A stretch of DNA of 64,000 nucleotides. Origin: Lentisphaerota bacterium (GTDB lineage: Bacteria > Verrucomicrobiota > Lentisphaeria > Oligosphaerales > JABHEG01). A program made the position numbers and the translations under genes. The notes below the pieces were generated by a model. The model did not search any database, was not told the origin of the DNA, and saw nothing but the letters and a program-made list of their open reading frames with translations. Below, piece after piece: positions 36,494 to 45,068 of this stretch (within the stretch, counting starts at the first letter, position 1; every line of letters starts with the position of its first letter). Location of the stretch: contig JABHEG010000255.1 in assembly GCA_018676675.1 (NCBI GenBank), positions 35,990 through 99,989 on the forward strand, given 5' to 3'.

Positions 36494-37267
36494 CTATCTC
36501 CCGAACAGTCTCAAGACATTCCCGGCGTTCACCTGGTCACGCAATTCGGGAGGTGTGCCCGTTTCCTCGAAAAGGCGTTCGTGGAAGTCGATGTAGGGTT
36601 GTACGCCGTGCTGTGCACCAAAGTACGTCATATCGGTGCCGAAACAGAGCTTGCCAAGGGTGTTCGCCATCAGATTCCCATTCGGCGCGAACATCTCGCG
36701 CCACATCAGCATCGAGCGGTGGATGGCCGTGCCTCCCGACACGTCCGCGTACACCGTGGGATGTGCCCACATGATCTTCCAGCACTCTTCCCAATATGGG
36801 TTCCCGAAGTGGCCCATGAGCACCTTCAGGTGCGGAACATTGCGCTCGATCGTGTCGATGTGGCCAGCCCGCATGTCGTCAAGCTTCACGCGGTATCGCG
36901 AGCTGTAATCGGCATCATGCATGACATAGCCCGTGTGGAAGACCGCAACGCCATCACGTTCCTTGATCGCCTCATACAGAGGGAAGTAGCGCTCATCGCC
37001 GTACGCATGCTTAGGCAGGAAGAACTTGATCCCTTCGGCCCCGCGATCGAACAGGCGGCGGACCTCATCCGGCCCGGCCTGGTCCATGTCGATGATCGGG
37101 ACGGAAATCACAAAGCTGCCCAGGCGATCTCTGGCCGAGAACAGCGGCTCAGGATCCGCGATCAACACGATCCCGTCGATGCCGTCCCTCCGACAGCGAG
37201 TGATGTATTCCCCGGGAGACTCATTGAGGTTCACAACCGAACCGTGGGCATGGGAATCTATTCGCAT
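36494..37267 (-). CDS. Amidohydrolase-2 family metal-dependent hydrolase
   Basis: 257 aa from the ATG at 37267 behind GGAGG; the longer frame runs into the family D repeat and is spurious. It begins MRIDSHAHG with the metal-binding H6-x-H8, then GIDGIVLIADPEP, GAEGIKFFLPKHAYGD, AVFHTGYVMHD, VLMGHFGNPYWEE and CFGTDMTYFG. These supply the His and Asp ligands of the amidohydrolase TIM barrel. Relatives include lactonases and decarboxylases (2-pyrone dicarboxylate lactonase, ACMSD-like). In a polysaccharide-use locus a sugar lactone is a likely substrate, by inference. First gene of a pair with the 1150-aa protein. Confidence 0.8.
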   Translation of the reverse strand: MRIDSHAHGSVVNLNESPGEYITRCRRDGIDGIVLIADPEPLFSARDRLGSFVISVPIIDMDQAGPDEVRRLFDRGAEGIKFFLPKHAYGDERYFPLYEAIKERDGVAVFHTGYVMHDADYSSRYRVKLDDMRAGHIDTIERNVPHLKVLMGHFGNPYWEECWKIMWAHPTVYADVSGGTAIHRSMLMWREMFAPNGNLMANTLGKLCFGTDMTYFGAQHGVQPYIDFHERLFEETGTPPELRDQVNAGNVLRLFGR

Positions 37268-37381
37268 GGGGGCGTCCTCCGATCCGCTCAACAGTGGGCA
37301 GCTTGCGCAACTCCGGCTACTATAGTGCGCGTGCCCCCTCAGGCGTCCCCGCGCGGGACAATCCGGGCCGTGGCTGACGGG

Positions 37382-37488
37382 AACGCAACTCCGGCAAGGC
37401 CTACGTTGCTGACTACGAGCGAGTCCCGTCACCAGCAGAACGGCATTTGTAGTGAGGCACAGAGAGCAGCGGAATGCCGTTCTTCAGG
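37382..37488 (-). repeat. Dispersed 107-bp repeat, family D, copy 2 (inverted)
   Basis: This is the reverse complement of 6523-6629, with most positions conserved, including CTACGTTGCTGACTAC and the GAACGGCATT / AATGCCGTTC stem. It lies between the divergent amidohydrolase and beta-helix genes, ending 22 bp before the latter's ATG. The element may therefore supply part of that gene's leader. Confidence 0.75.
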
Positions 37489-37510
37489 CATCATCACCAG
37501 GAGCGACACG

Positions 37511-39532
37511 ATGAGCAGAGCCCCGAACCAAGGAATGTCCACCACGGCACTGGGACGAATGGTGCTTCTTGTCTGCGGCCTCTGCCTGGTGCGCATATAC
37601 GCAGCAGACGTCATTACCCCGGTTCTGCCCGCCTCGGGCAAAACGTGGGTCGAGATCGACGGGACCGTCTACGGCGCCAAACCGGACAAACGCGGCCCGA
37701 TCGGGGGAGGCAACGGCTACCATGAGATTCTCCAGACCGGCGATTACCGCGTCTCCAACGTTGACCAGTTCATCGAGGCGCTCGGCAAAGCAAAGGCCGG
37801 AGACGTCGTTTACCTCGAGCCGGATGCCAACGTCGATTGCACCACGCTGATATTCGCCGAAAAACTCGTTCTGAAAATCCCCGGGGGGGTAACAATCGCC
37901 AGCAACCGCGGACACGAAGGCTCCCTCGGCGGCATCATCTACTGCGACGCGTTCGCAGCCCGTCCCCTGATGCGAACCCTCGGCCCCAACGTCCGCCTCA
38001 CGGGCCTGCGTTTGCGCGGCCCGGACGCCAAACGCCGAGTCGACCATCACAGGCGATCGTTCAAACCGGCTCGGGGCGACCGGAAGGGGCAGCATGAATA
38101 CTACTACAAGGTCCCCGTCTCGGAGGGCATCCGGGCGGAGTTCCCGGGGCTCGAAATCGACAACTGTGAGGTATCCGCCTGGAGCCATGCGGCCATCCAT
38201 CTGTGGGACGGCGGAAACCACCGAATTCACCACAACACCATCCATCACAACCAGTTCCACGGCCTGGGCTACGGCGTCTGCCACGGGTACGGCAAGACCC
38301 CCACCTCCCTCATCGAGTACAACCTGTTCGACTACAATCGCCACTCGATTGCCGGCACGGGCAAGCCTGGAAACGCCTACGAGGCCCGCCACAACATCGA
38401 GCTCGGGCATGCCAACGGCCATTACTTCGACATGCATGGTGGAGGGGACCGGCGGGACGGCACCACCATCGCCGGTGATTGGCTCAAGATCACCAACAAC
38501 ACGTTCATGCGGGCAGAACACCGGGTAATCGCCGTGCGCGGCGTCCCGCGGGACAAAGCGGACATTCAACGCAACTGGTTCTGCCACCAGAAACCGGACA
38601 AGCAGTTGATTCTGCCGTGGCCTACCGGCGGCGAGACGCGTGTCGACCTCCACGACAACGCCTATGGCCTCGACACCCCCGCACTGCTCGACATCACGCA
38701 CGCAACCTTCGATCAGGCCTTCCCCAAGGCCAAAGCAGCGCACGAAGCCAAGCGCTACCGAACCGCCCAAGAGCACGCGAAGGTCGCACTTGAGCTAGCC
38801 AAGACCGGCCCGGAAAGGTCGCAAGCCCTTGCGTTGACCGCCCGATGTTGTGAGGCCCGGAACGAGCTGTCCGGCGCACAAGCCACGTATGAACAGATCC
38901 GCGATACTGCTGACGCTGCGGAAGCCGATAGGACTGCGGCCGAAGCGGCCCTGCACAAGATCAAGGCCCTGATCGCCAGCCGCCAAGTGAAGAACTGGAA
39001 GCTGGTCTTCTCCGATGACTTCGAGCGTGAGAAGCCAGGAGAGAACTGGCGTGCGTTGAGTGGGAAATGGCACATATCGGACGGCAAGCTGGTCTGTGGG
39101 GAAGTCTCGGAAAACGTGATCCTGTTGACGACGAAAGTCTCAGGCTTCCAGCGAGTCGTGTTCGACGCTGCAACGAACAACAAACGCCCCTGCGATCTCA
39201 GCACCTTGATCCACAGCAACCGGGAAGGCAGAGATGGCGGTTACTTCTTCCAGTTCGGCGGAAGCGGCAATACGTTCAACAGCCTGCGACGTGCGGGCGT
39301 GTTCACCCGCTACGCAGGCGAGCAGTGCTTCATCGAGCGCGGCAAGACACACCGCATCACGGCCGAATTCGACGGGGCAGCAGCGCGTTTGACGGTCGAC
39401 GACAGAGTCGTACTCGAGTACATCGACCCGAAGCCGCTACACGGCAAAGACCACGATCAACTCGGTTTCTACATCTATAGCAGCGGCACCATCGACAACG
39501 TCCGCGTCTACCAGGCAAACCCGACGGAGTGA
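37511..39532 (+). CDS. Secreted beta-helix protein fused to a helical segment and a DUF1080-like domain
   Basis: 673 aa from the ATG at 37511 behind AGGAG; a second ATG eight codons later is also possible. The signal peptide is ALGRMVLLVCGLCLVRIYA. A pectate-lyase-like right-handed beta-helix (about 50-380) has coils such as IHHNTIHHNQFHGLGYG and LIEYNLFDYNRHSIAG. A short alpha-helical TPR-like stretch (about 400-490; KAAHEAKRYRTAQEHAKVA) and a concanavalin-like DUF1080-type domain (about 495-673; LVFSDDFEREKPGENWRAL at its start, SGTIDNVRVYQAN at its end) follow. The combination suggests binding and cleavage of a polysaccharide at the surface. Catalytic residues were not assigned. First gene of a (+) run with an esterase and PL8. 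Confidence 0.75.
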   Translation: MSRAPNQGMSTTALGRMVLLVCGLCLVRIYAADVITPVLPASGKTWVEIDGTVYGAKPDKRGPIGGGNGYHEILQTGDYRVSNVDQFIEALGKAKAGDVVYLEPDANVDCTTLIFAEKLVLKIPGGVTIASNRGHEGSLGGIIYCDAFAARPLMRTLGPNVRLTGLRLRGPDAKRRVDHHRRSFKPARGDRKGQHEYYYKVPVSEGIRAEFPGLEIDNCEVSAWSHAAIHLWDGGNHRIHHNTIHHNQFHGLGYGVCHGYGKTPTSLIEYNLFDYNRHSIAGTGKPGNAYEARHNIELGHANGHYFDMHGGGDRRDGTTIAGDWLKITNNTFMRAEHRVIAVRGVPRDKADIQRNWFCHQKPDKQLILPWPTGGETRVDLHDNAYGLDTPALLDITHATFDQAFPKAKAAHEAKRYRTAQEHAKVALELAKTGPERSQALALTARCCEARNELSGAQATYEQIRDTADAAEADRTAAEAALHKIKALIASRQVKNWKLVFSDDFEREKPGENWRALSGKWHISDGKLVCGEVSENVILLTTKVSGFQRVVFDAATNNKRPCDLSTLIHSNREGRDGGYFFQFGGSGNTFNSLRRAGVFTRYAGEQCFIERGKTHRITAEFDGAAARLTVDDRVVLEYIDPKPLHGKDHDQLGFYIYSSGTIDNVRVYQANPTE

Positions 39533-39547
39533 CACCCCCAGGCCTCC

Positions 39548-39644
39548 TGTACGGCGGGTGGCCTTCCAGCCGCCATGTCCGGAAGCAGTCGGGGGCCGGG
39601 CCTTTTGTACGGCGGATGGCCTTCCAGCCGCCATGTCCTGAAGC
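39548..39644 (+). repeat. Two direct copies of palindromic motif family C
   Basis: 39548-39586 and 39606-39644 are nearly identical 39-bp copies (TGTACGGCGG then TGGCCTTCCAGCCGCCATG), 58 bp apart. GGCGGxTGGCC-TTCCA-GCCGCC forms a strong dyad in each. A third, diverged copy lies at 6659-6689. The pair sits just before the SGNH esterase start. Confidence 0.7.
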
Positions 39645-39699
39645 CGCCGGGAGGGCCGTGCGGCGTACGTCCGGAGCTCCGGAGAAAGACAGAGTACTT

Positions 39700-40350
39700 A
39701 TGGGTAGAACACACACCATCGTTGGCTTCGGAGACTCGATCACCCTGTGCTCGCGCCAGCCTGATGGCCAGAAATGGCTCCAGTTGCTGGAAGCCCAGCT
39801 TGCCAACGCGTTCCCAAGCACCGACTTCAAAGCAATCAACTCCGGCATAGGTGGCAATTCAGCCCGGGAAGCCATGGCCCGATTTGACCGGGATGTGGCT
39901 GCACACCGTCCGGACGTCGTTCTGCTTCAGTTCGGCGGGAACAACTCCAAACGCCTCGACCCGAACCAGATGGTCGACATGGATGAGTTCCGCGAGCATC
40001 TGGCGTGCTTCCGAGCAGGTATGGCTGCCCTCGGAGAACCAGCTGTGATTGTCGTCACGTTCCCCCCAATCGTTGATCGGTGGCATGCCAAGGCCATGAA
40101 CTACCCGTTGCAGATGTACGCGGAATGGGGAGGCACAGACGCGTTCGTGGAGGTCTATCGCGCTGAGACCCGCGCCTTCGCCCAGGCCAATGGATACCCT
40201 CTGCTTGATCTCTCAGCCGAACTGCGCCAACGCGCCCCGGACGATCCGGGACGCTTCATCCTGCCCGACGGCGTTCACCTCACCGACACCGGGAACCGCG
40301 TCCTCGCGGACCTCGCATGTGCCGCAATCGGCGCGACGCTTCACACCTGA
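39700..40350 (+). CDS. SGNH/GDSL-family esterase
   Basis: 216 aa from the ATG at 39700. The four SGNH blocks are present: I, GFGDSIT with nucleophile S13; II, SGIGGNSA with the oxyanion Gly; III, LQFGGNNSK with the Asn; and V, LPDGVHLTD with D190 and H193. No signal peptide is seen, so it probably deacylates imported oligosaccharides, although lysophospholipase or thioesterase activities also occur in this family. The ribosome site is weak (GGAGAAAGACAGAG is far upstream), perhaps because the family C repeats have displaced the leader. It lies between the beta-helix protein and PL8 on the same strand. Confidence 0.85.
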   Translation: MGRTHTIVGFGDSITLCSRQPDGQKWLQLLEAQLANAFPSTDFKAINSGIGGNSAREAMARFDRDVAAHRPDVVLLQFGGNNSKRLDPNQMVDMDEFREHLACFRAGMAALGEPAVIVVTFPPIVDRWHAKAMNYPLQMYAEWGGTDAFVEVYRAETRAFAQANGYPLLDLSAELRQRAPDDPGRFILPDGVHLTDTGNRVLADLACAAIGATLHT

Positions 40351-40398
40351 GCCGCGGCGTGGGGCACGGAATCCCGCCGACCGCAACCAGGAGGCACC

Positions 40399-40552
40399 CG
40401 AATGAGGCGGAACTTAGTAGCCCTTCAAGGTGGGAGGGGCTGCCACGCCCCGATCTTTCTCTCCAGACCAGGAACCAGGCAATCGGCGGATGGCACCGCC
40501 TCCCACGTTGACGCAGCCGCCTCGCAGGAGCGCTTAAGTTCCGCCTCATTCG
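40399..40552. repeat. Nested palindrome, family B core inside unrelated 18-bp outer arms
   Basis: The outer arms 40399-40416 and 40535-40552 are perfect 18-bp reverse complements (CGAATGAGGCGGAACTTA). Inside them the family B core pairs GTGGGAGGGGCTGCCA (from 40431) with TGGCACCGCCTCCCAC (ending 40505). The outer arms share nothing with those of the copy at 45264-45397, although the cores match. The right arm ends 10 bp before the PL8 start. Confidence 0.85.
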
Positions 40553-40562
40553 GAGACAACCC

Positions 40563-42692
40563 GTGAACACTGCTCTTCCAGCAACACTCTCAGCGGCCGG
40601 CACCCGACCCGGGGACCGGCTGCATGGCTCTGGAATCCGACGTCTTGCGGCTCTGTGGATGGCCGCATGGTGTGTCGTGACAACCCCGGGGAGCGCGCAG
40701 ATGACCACGCCCGACAATGAGCTCGCACGGATCCGTGAACGCATGTTGGCGCCTCTCCTTGCATCGCCTCCCACGGACCGCGCTCAACGCTGGCTCAGCG
40801 CCACGGAAGCGGACGGTGGCTGGGGCGACGTCAACTACGCAGGACAATCGACCACGTCCTGGGAGCCGGCCGAACACCTGCGCCGATTGCATGACCTCAC
40901 CCAGGCGTGGTGGGCCCCAAAATCCAAGCTGCACGGAGACGCAAAACTGCTCGCTGCCACAAGCCAGGCTCTCGACTGCTGGCTGACCAAGGATCCAAGA
41001 CGCCCTTGGTGGTGGGACTGCATCGGTGCCCCCCGTAGCGTCTCGATGATCCTGCTGATGTTGGATGAGCAGCTGAGCCCTCATCAACGCAGGAAGGGCG
41101 TGGATATACTGAAACGTGCCAAGCTCGGGGCTACGGGGCAGAATCTGGTCTGGCAGGCGGAGGTCACCGCGCGGCGGGCGGTGCTGCAGCGCGACCCCGG
41201 GCTACTGCGGCGTGCGTTTTCGCTCATCGCGAGCGAGATCAAGGTCAGCGGAGATGAGGGCATCCAGGCTGATATGAGCTTCCATCAGCACGGTGCCTGC
41301 CTCTACAGCCACGGCTACGGTGCGGGGTTTGCGGTAGACAACGCACGCCTCGCCGCCTTGACCGCGGGAACAGCGTCCAGCTACCCGGCCGAGAAGATCG
41401 AGATACTGGCGCGCTACATTCTGGACGGGTCGCAGTGGTTGGCCCACGGTCCGCAGTCGGATTTTGCGGCCGAAGGTCGGGAGATTACTCGGCCACGTCA
41501 GACAGCGGCATATCTGGCCAAAGCGGCAACCTACATGCTTGAGTTGCCGACCGGGCGTGAGGCCGAATTTCAGGAACTGGTGCGGCGAATCCAGGGGACG
41601 TCCACTCGCTCCCTTGAGGGGAATCGGCATTTCTGGGCCAGCGACACCATGGTCCATCACCGGCCGGGCTGGTACATGTCTGCCCGTTTCTATTCGGCGC
41701 GCACGCTCAACACAGACGGTTTGTCTGGGTGCGATGAAGGTCAGCTCAGCCACTACCTGGCCGAAGGGACAACCTGCATCATGCGGCACGGCAACGAGTA
41801 CCGTGACCTCTTCCCCGTATGGGATTGGCAACGCATTCCGGGAACGACAGTCGCATTGCTTCCTCACACGCCCGGGGAGCCGCGGCGCAAAGGTGAAAAC
41901 GCCTTTGCCGGAGGAGCGTCGGATGGCCGCGTCGGAGTCGCGGCGGTTCAACTTAAGCGTGGCAGACTTCGCGCCAGGAAGGCCTGGTTCTTTTTTGACG
42001 ACGTTGTGGCCTGCATCGGGACAGACATCCGGTGTGATGCGGATGTGTCGGTCGTCACCACGCTCAACCAATGCCGGCTGAACGGTGAGGTCACAATAGG
42101 CCCTGACCGCAAGGTCCTCCCGGCCGAAGGCACGCACACACGCCGGACACGCTGGGTGCACCACGATGGCATCGCCTACGTGTTTCCCGAATCAACGACC
42201 GTGCAGATAAGTAACCGAAGCGCAACCGGCAGCTGGCAGCGAATCAGCAAACAGCGTCCGGCTACACCCGTTACGCAGAACGTCTTCACGCTGGGAATTG
42301 AGCACGGCCAGATGCCTGCGGGTGCTGCCTATGAGTACCTGGTGTTCCCGGGGGCCTCCCCTGATCGTGTTGCGGCCCTGGCTGCGTCTCCGGTCGTGCG
42401 AGTGCTGGCGAGCTCTGCTACCGTCCAGGCTGCGCTGCATCAGGCAACGGCAACACTCGGCGCTGTGTTCCACGAAGCAGGGGAGTTTGGGGCGCAGGGC
42501 TGGCATGTTGGTGTGGATCGCGCGTGCACCCTCATCGTGCGGGAGAACCGCGTCGCCCTATCCGACCCAACTGCCGGAACCGGAACCGTCGTTCTCGAGG
42601 TGGGCCGCCCGGGAGCTCCGACCAGGCAGTTGACCGTGGCCCTGCCGTCAGGACTGCGCGCCGGCGCCTCGGTTGTCGCGGGTCTGGATTGA
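40563..42692 (+). CDS. Polysaccharide lyase family 8 (hyaluronan/chondroitin/xanthan-lyase type)
   Basis: 709 aa. A stretch of about 25 residues precedes a signal peptide ending near GSAQ. The alpha/alpha-toroid (about 50-370) carries N194 in TGQNL, then DMSFHQHGACLYSHGYG with H243 and Y252. The nine-residue spacing equals that of the catalytic His and Tyr of characterised PL8 lyases. A beta-sandwich follows (FWASDTMVHHRPGWYMS, MRHGNEYRDLFPVWDWQRIPGTT). PL8 cleaves uronic-acid-containing polymers by beta-elimination, giving unsaturated oligosaccharides. It is the clearest substrate clue in the window: an acidic glycan. The exact polymer (hyaluronan, chondroitin, xanthan or other) is not determined. 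Confidence 0.9.
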   Translation: MNTALPATLSAAGTRPGDRLHGSGIRRLAALWMAAWCVVTTPGSAQMTTPDNELARIRERMLAPLLASPPTDRAQRWLSATEADGGWGDVNYAGQSTTSWEPAEHLRRLHDLTQAWWAPKSKLHGDAKLLAATSQALDCWLTKDPRRPWWWDCIGAPRSVSMILLMLDEQLSPHQRRKGVDILKRAKLGATGQNLVWQAEVTARRAVLQRDPGLLRRAFSLIASEIKVSGDEGIQADMSFHQHGACLYSHGYGAGFAVDNARLAALTAGTASSYPAEKIEILARYILDGSQWLAHGPQSDFAAEGREITRPRQTAAYLAKAATYMLELPTGREAEFQELVRRIQGTSTRSLEGNRHFWASDTMVHHRPGWYMSARFYSARTLNTDGLSGCDEGQLSHYLAEGTTCIMRHGNEYRDLFPVWDWQRIPGTTVALLPHTPGEPRRKGENAFAGGASDGRVGVAAVQLKRGRLRARKAWFFFDDVVACIGTDIRCDADVSVVTTLNQCRLNGEVTIGPDRKVLPAEGTHTRRTRWVHHDGIAYVFPESTTVQISNRSATGSWQRISKQRPATPVTQNVFTLGIEHGQMPAGAAYEYLVFPGASPDRVAALAASPVVRVLASSATVQAALHQATATLGAVFHEAGEFGAQGWHVGVDRACTLIVRENRVALSDPTAGTGTVVLEVGRPGAPTRQLTVALPSGLRAGASVVAGLD

Positions 42693-42950
42693 ACGCGTCT
42701 CGCTGCGACTGGACGTGGGGTGCGCCAATCGCCCACCGGCACGAGCTGGAGGATTGCGTTGTCGAGCCGTTGCATGCCTGGTCCGGGCGCACTATCCTGC
42801 GCACGTCCGATATCGTGCTGGCCGTTGCGTGACGCTCTGCGTCGCGCCCCGTGTGACAAGACACAGAGCGCATAGGCGCTCGTGTCGACAGGTGGCCGTT
42901 GGCACATTGCCTCCCGATACTGTGGTTATTGGAACAGGAGATTCCCGACC

Positions 42951-44207
42951 GTGTACTCACTGCACCCCCCGCATGTCTTCATACACAGACGTGTCTATGA
43001 GAATCCACAGGCAGTTGCCCGCCTTGAGCGCATGCTCGCAGCCATGGGCAATCCCGCCACGCAGGATGTGGACACGGCCGACACCGATGCGGTCATCGCA
43101 GCGGCGGGCGCCAACGAATCACTCCCCGTGCAATCACGCCGTGTGCGGCAAGGCATCGAGAAGATCAGTCGCGACCCGATCATGCTCTTCAATACCTTCG
43201 TGTGGGATCCGGCTGAGCGTGTGAAACCGACCGGAACCTACACCAATCCCAGGGCACAGAGCATTGCCCGCAACATGGCTGGAGTAGGCCAGAACTTCGC
43301 CTACAGCCAACGGGAAGGGGGCAACGGCTTCGATCGGCCTTATGTGTGCCAGGGGGGCTGGGGAATCCACACACTCGAGGGCTGCGTGCACAAGTGTGAC
43401 TACTGCACTCAGAGCTACTTCGTGAACGTCATGCTCGATCTGGAAGACTTCGCGGTAGATCTGGAACGGCACTTCCAGGAACGCCCGCAACAGCGTCTGT
43501 ACCGCTACGATCTGAAGAGCGATTATCCCTGCTTCGAACCAGAGCACGGGGCATCAGCACTGTTGGGAGAGGTCTTTGCCCGGAACGACCGATACCTCCT
43601 CGTCTACACCAAGAGCAACAACATCGACCATCTCCTCGATCTTCCCTACAAGAAGCACATGCCCTGTTACTGGACCCTGGCGACCGATACCCAGAGCCGG
43701 GTCATCGAACGTGACACGCCCAATCTGGATGAACGCCTCGAGGCCATGCGGAAGTGCCAGGAAGCAGGCTACGTCGTACGGGCCGGCTTCTCACCGATTG
43801 TGCCGCACCTCAACTGGCGAGAAGAGGGCACGATCGCGCTGGAAAAGCTCTTCGCTGCCGCCAAGCCTGACACGGTCCGCCTGTGGACGCTCTCGATGAT
43901 GGAAGTCGCGGAAACCGCCCAGATCTTCGGGTTTGAGAATCTCGATCCCCGCTTCGTCGAAGAGATGCACAAGCACGCTGACGAGATGAACAAGACGCAC
44001 TGCGGGCCATTTCCCCTGCATGTCCGTGCGGAGATCTACGCCCACTACATCGACGAGATCAAGCGCATCAGTCCAGACACGCCAGTCAATCTCTGCACGG
44101 AAGCCCGGGCCGCCTGGGACGCTCTCCCCGACCGGCTCACCATGTCGCCGGACGACATGTTCTGCTGCTGTGGCCAAACCAGTGTCCCGGGGGGCCTTCG
44201 TCGATAG
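42951..44207 (+). CDS. Radical SAM enzyme related to spore photoproduct lyase
   Basis: 418 aa from the GTG at 42951 behind AGGAG; no ATG fits the N-terminal homology (YSLHPPHVFIHRRVYENP). The cluster motif is C145-x3-C149-x2-C152 (GCVHKCDYC), followed by LYRYDLKSDYPC, YTKSNNIDHLLDLP and TLATDTQSRVIERDTPNLDERL. This is the SPL-type TIM-barrel layout in which S-adenosylmethionine is cleaved to a radical. It is longer than ordinary SPL (about 340 aa) and the host is not expected to form spores, so DNA-repair or another radical reaction is open. The Cys-rich end MFCCCGQTSVPGG may bind a second cluster. No functional link to the neighbouring PL8 is visible. Confidence 0.75.
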   Translation: MYSLHPPHVFIHRRVYENPQAVARLERMLAAMGNPATQDVDTADTDAVIAAAGANESLPVQSRRVRQGIEKISRDPIMLFNTFVWDPAERVKPTGTYTNPRAQSIARNMAGVGQNFAYSQREGGNGFDRPYVCQGGWGIHTLEGCVHKCDYCTQSYFVNVMLDLEDFAVDLERHFQERPQQRLYRYDLKSDYPCFEPEHGASALLGEVFARNDRYLLVYTKSNNIDHLLDLPYKKHMPCYWTLATDTQSRVIERDTPNLDERLEAMRKCQEAGYVVRAGFSPIVPHLNWREEGTIALEKLFAAAKPDTVRLWTLSMMEVAETAQIFGFENLDPRFVEEMHKHADEMNKTHCGPFPLHVRAEIYAHYIDEIKRISPDTPVNLCTEARAAWDALPDRLTMSPDDMFCCCGQTSVPGGLRR

Positions 44208-44470
44208 GATCCAATGTTCACGCTCAGTGCCTTACCGTGGCACGCGAGGAATGGCGCAGGGCGAGGACGCGCGGCGGGGTGCGGCACCGGCAGCACCCGC
44301 TTGTTGTCGTTTCCCTGATCAACAACATTCCATTTGACGTGCAAGCCGGAAAGGACGTCCCGTGCCCACAGTATGATCAGCGCTTCAATAGCTTCAGCCA
44401 ACGTCGCCTGATCCAGTACGGCCTCAGCGATAACGGTCTCTCGTAAGGTCGGCAGTACTGGATTCGGGGG
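44208..44470. other. Intergenic region, possible remnant frame
   Basis: This 263-bp gap lies between convergent genes. A reverse-strand frame through about 44290-44450 reads LAEAIEALIILWARDVLSG, which is protein-like, but it has no ATG or ribosome site and is too short to assign. No hairpin with a T-tract was seen. Confidence 0.35.
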
Positions 44471-44860
44471 TCAGACTACCTCAAGCCCGATGTGCTTTGC
44501 CATCAGGTCGAAATCAGAGTCGTGATGGATGAGTCGCATATTATGCTCGGAACAGAACGTACCGATGAGCACATCGATCGTTTTCCTGACAGTCACTCCT
44601 CTTGACCTGAGAAGCCGGTAGTTGGCCGCCGACTTGTCAGCCATTCTGAACCCGACCATGCTGAACTGAGGAAGCGAGAGAAGGAGTCCCGACACCTCGC
44701 GCCTTTGACGAGGCGACCGGATGCCCTGCATCACCTCACAGTACACAAGATCGCCAATGCCGACAAGGTCCTGTTCGAGACACAGTTCGACCTTGTCCGC
44801 AACACGGGGCAGACCACCGCGGAAGTACTCAATCCACGCCGACGTGTCGACCATGACCAT
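44471..44860 (-). CDS. vapC: VapC-type PIN-domain toxin
   Basis: 129 aa from the ATG at 44860, seven bases after GGAGG. It begins MVMVDTSAWIEYFRG, with the first catalytic Asp in VDTSAW. The Glu lies in LVYCEVMQGIRS and the later Asp residues in RKTIDVLIGTFC and HHDSDFD. This is the full four-acid VapC site of a tRNA- or rRNA-cleaving ribonuclease. It starts one base after the stop of the antitoxin gene, so the two are translated together. Confidence 0.9.
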   Translation of the reverse strand: MVMVDTSAWIEYFRGGLPRVADKVELCLEQDLVGIGDLVYCEVMQGIRSPRQRREVSGLLLSLPQFSMVGFRMADKSAANYRLLRSRGVTVRKTIDVLIGTFCSEHNMRLIHHDSDFDLMAKHIGLEVV

Positions 44861-44861
44861 G

Positions 44862-45053
44862 TCAGTCCCTCCGCATCTCTTCGAGGTCACCCTCCCAGTT
44901 GATCTTACCCCTGAGCGTGCGGAGTCTCTTCTGGCTGTTGACCTGAACCAGAAGGCGCAGACCAGACTCGATAGCCGAACGTTTCGTGCGGCAACCGCTG
45001 GAGTGCAGGGCTTGGGACATCAGCTCGTCATCAATGACCACATTCGTTCTCAT
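44862..45053 (-). CDS. vapB: VapB-type antitoxin
   Basis: 63 aa. MRTNVVIDDELMSQALHSSG is the VapB-family N-terminus (short DNA-binding strand and helix), followed by RTKRSAIESGLRLLVQ and a C-terminal tail with LRGKINWEGDLEEMR, the GKxxWEGDL segment that inserts into VapC. The stop is one base before the toxin ATG. An operator-like dyad lies just upstream of its start. Confidence 0.9.
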   Translation of the reverse strand: MRTNVVIDDELMSQALHSSGCRTKRSAIESGLRLLVQVNSQKRLRTLRGKINWEGDLEEMRRD

Positions 45054-45068
45054 AATACACCTCTAATA

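Noticed and set aside
36191..37510. 440-codon forward extension upstream of the beta-helix gene at 37511
   Set aside because: It lies antisense to the amidohydrolase and the 1150-aa gene and through repeat D; the signal peptide begins only at 37511.
42693..42833. Forward frame ending HELEDCVVEPLHAWSG-like sequence after PL8
   Set aside because: Looks mildly protein-like but has no start codon, no ribosome site and no recognisable family; too short to support.
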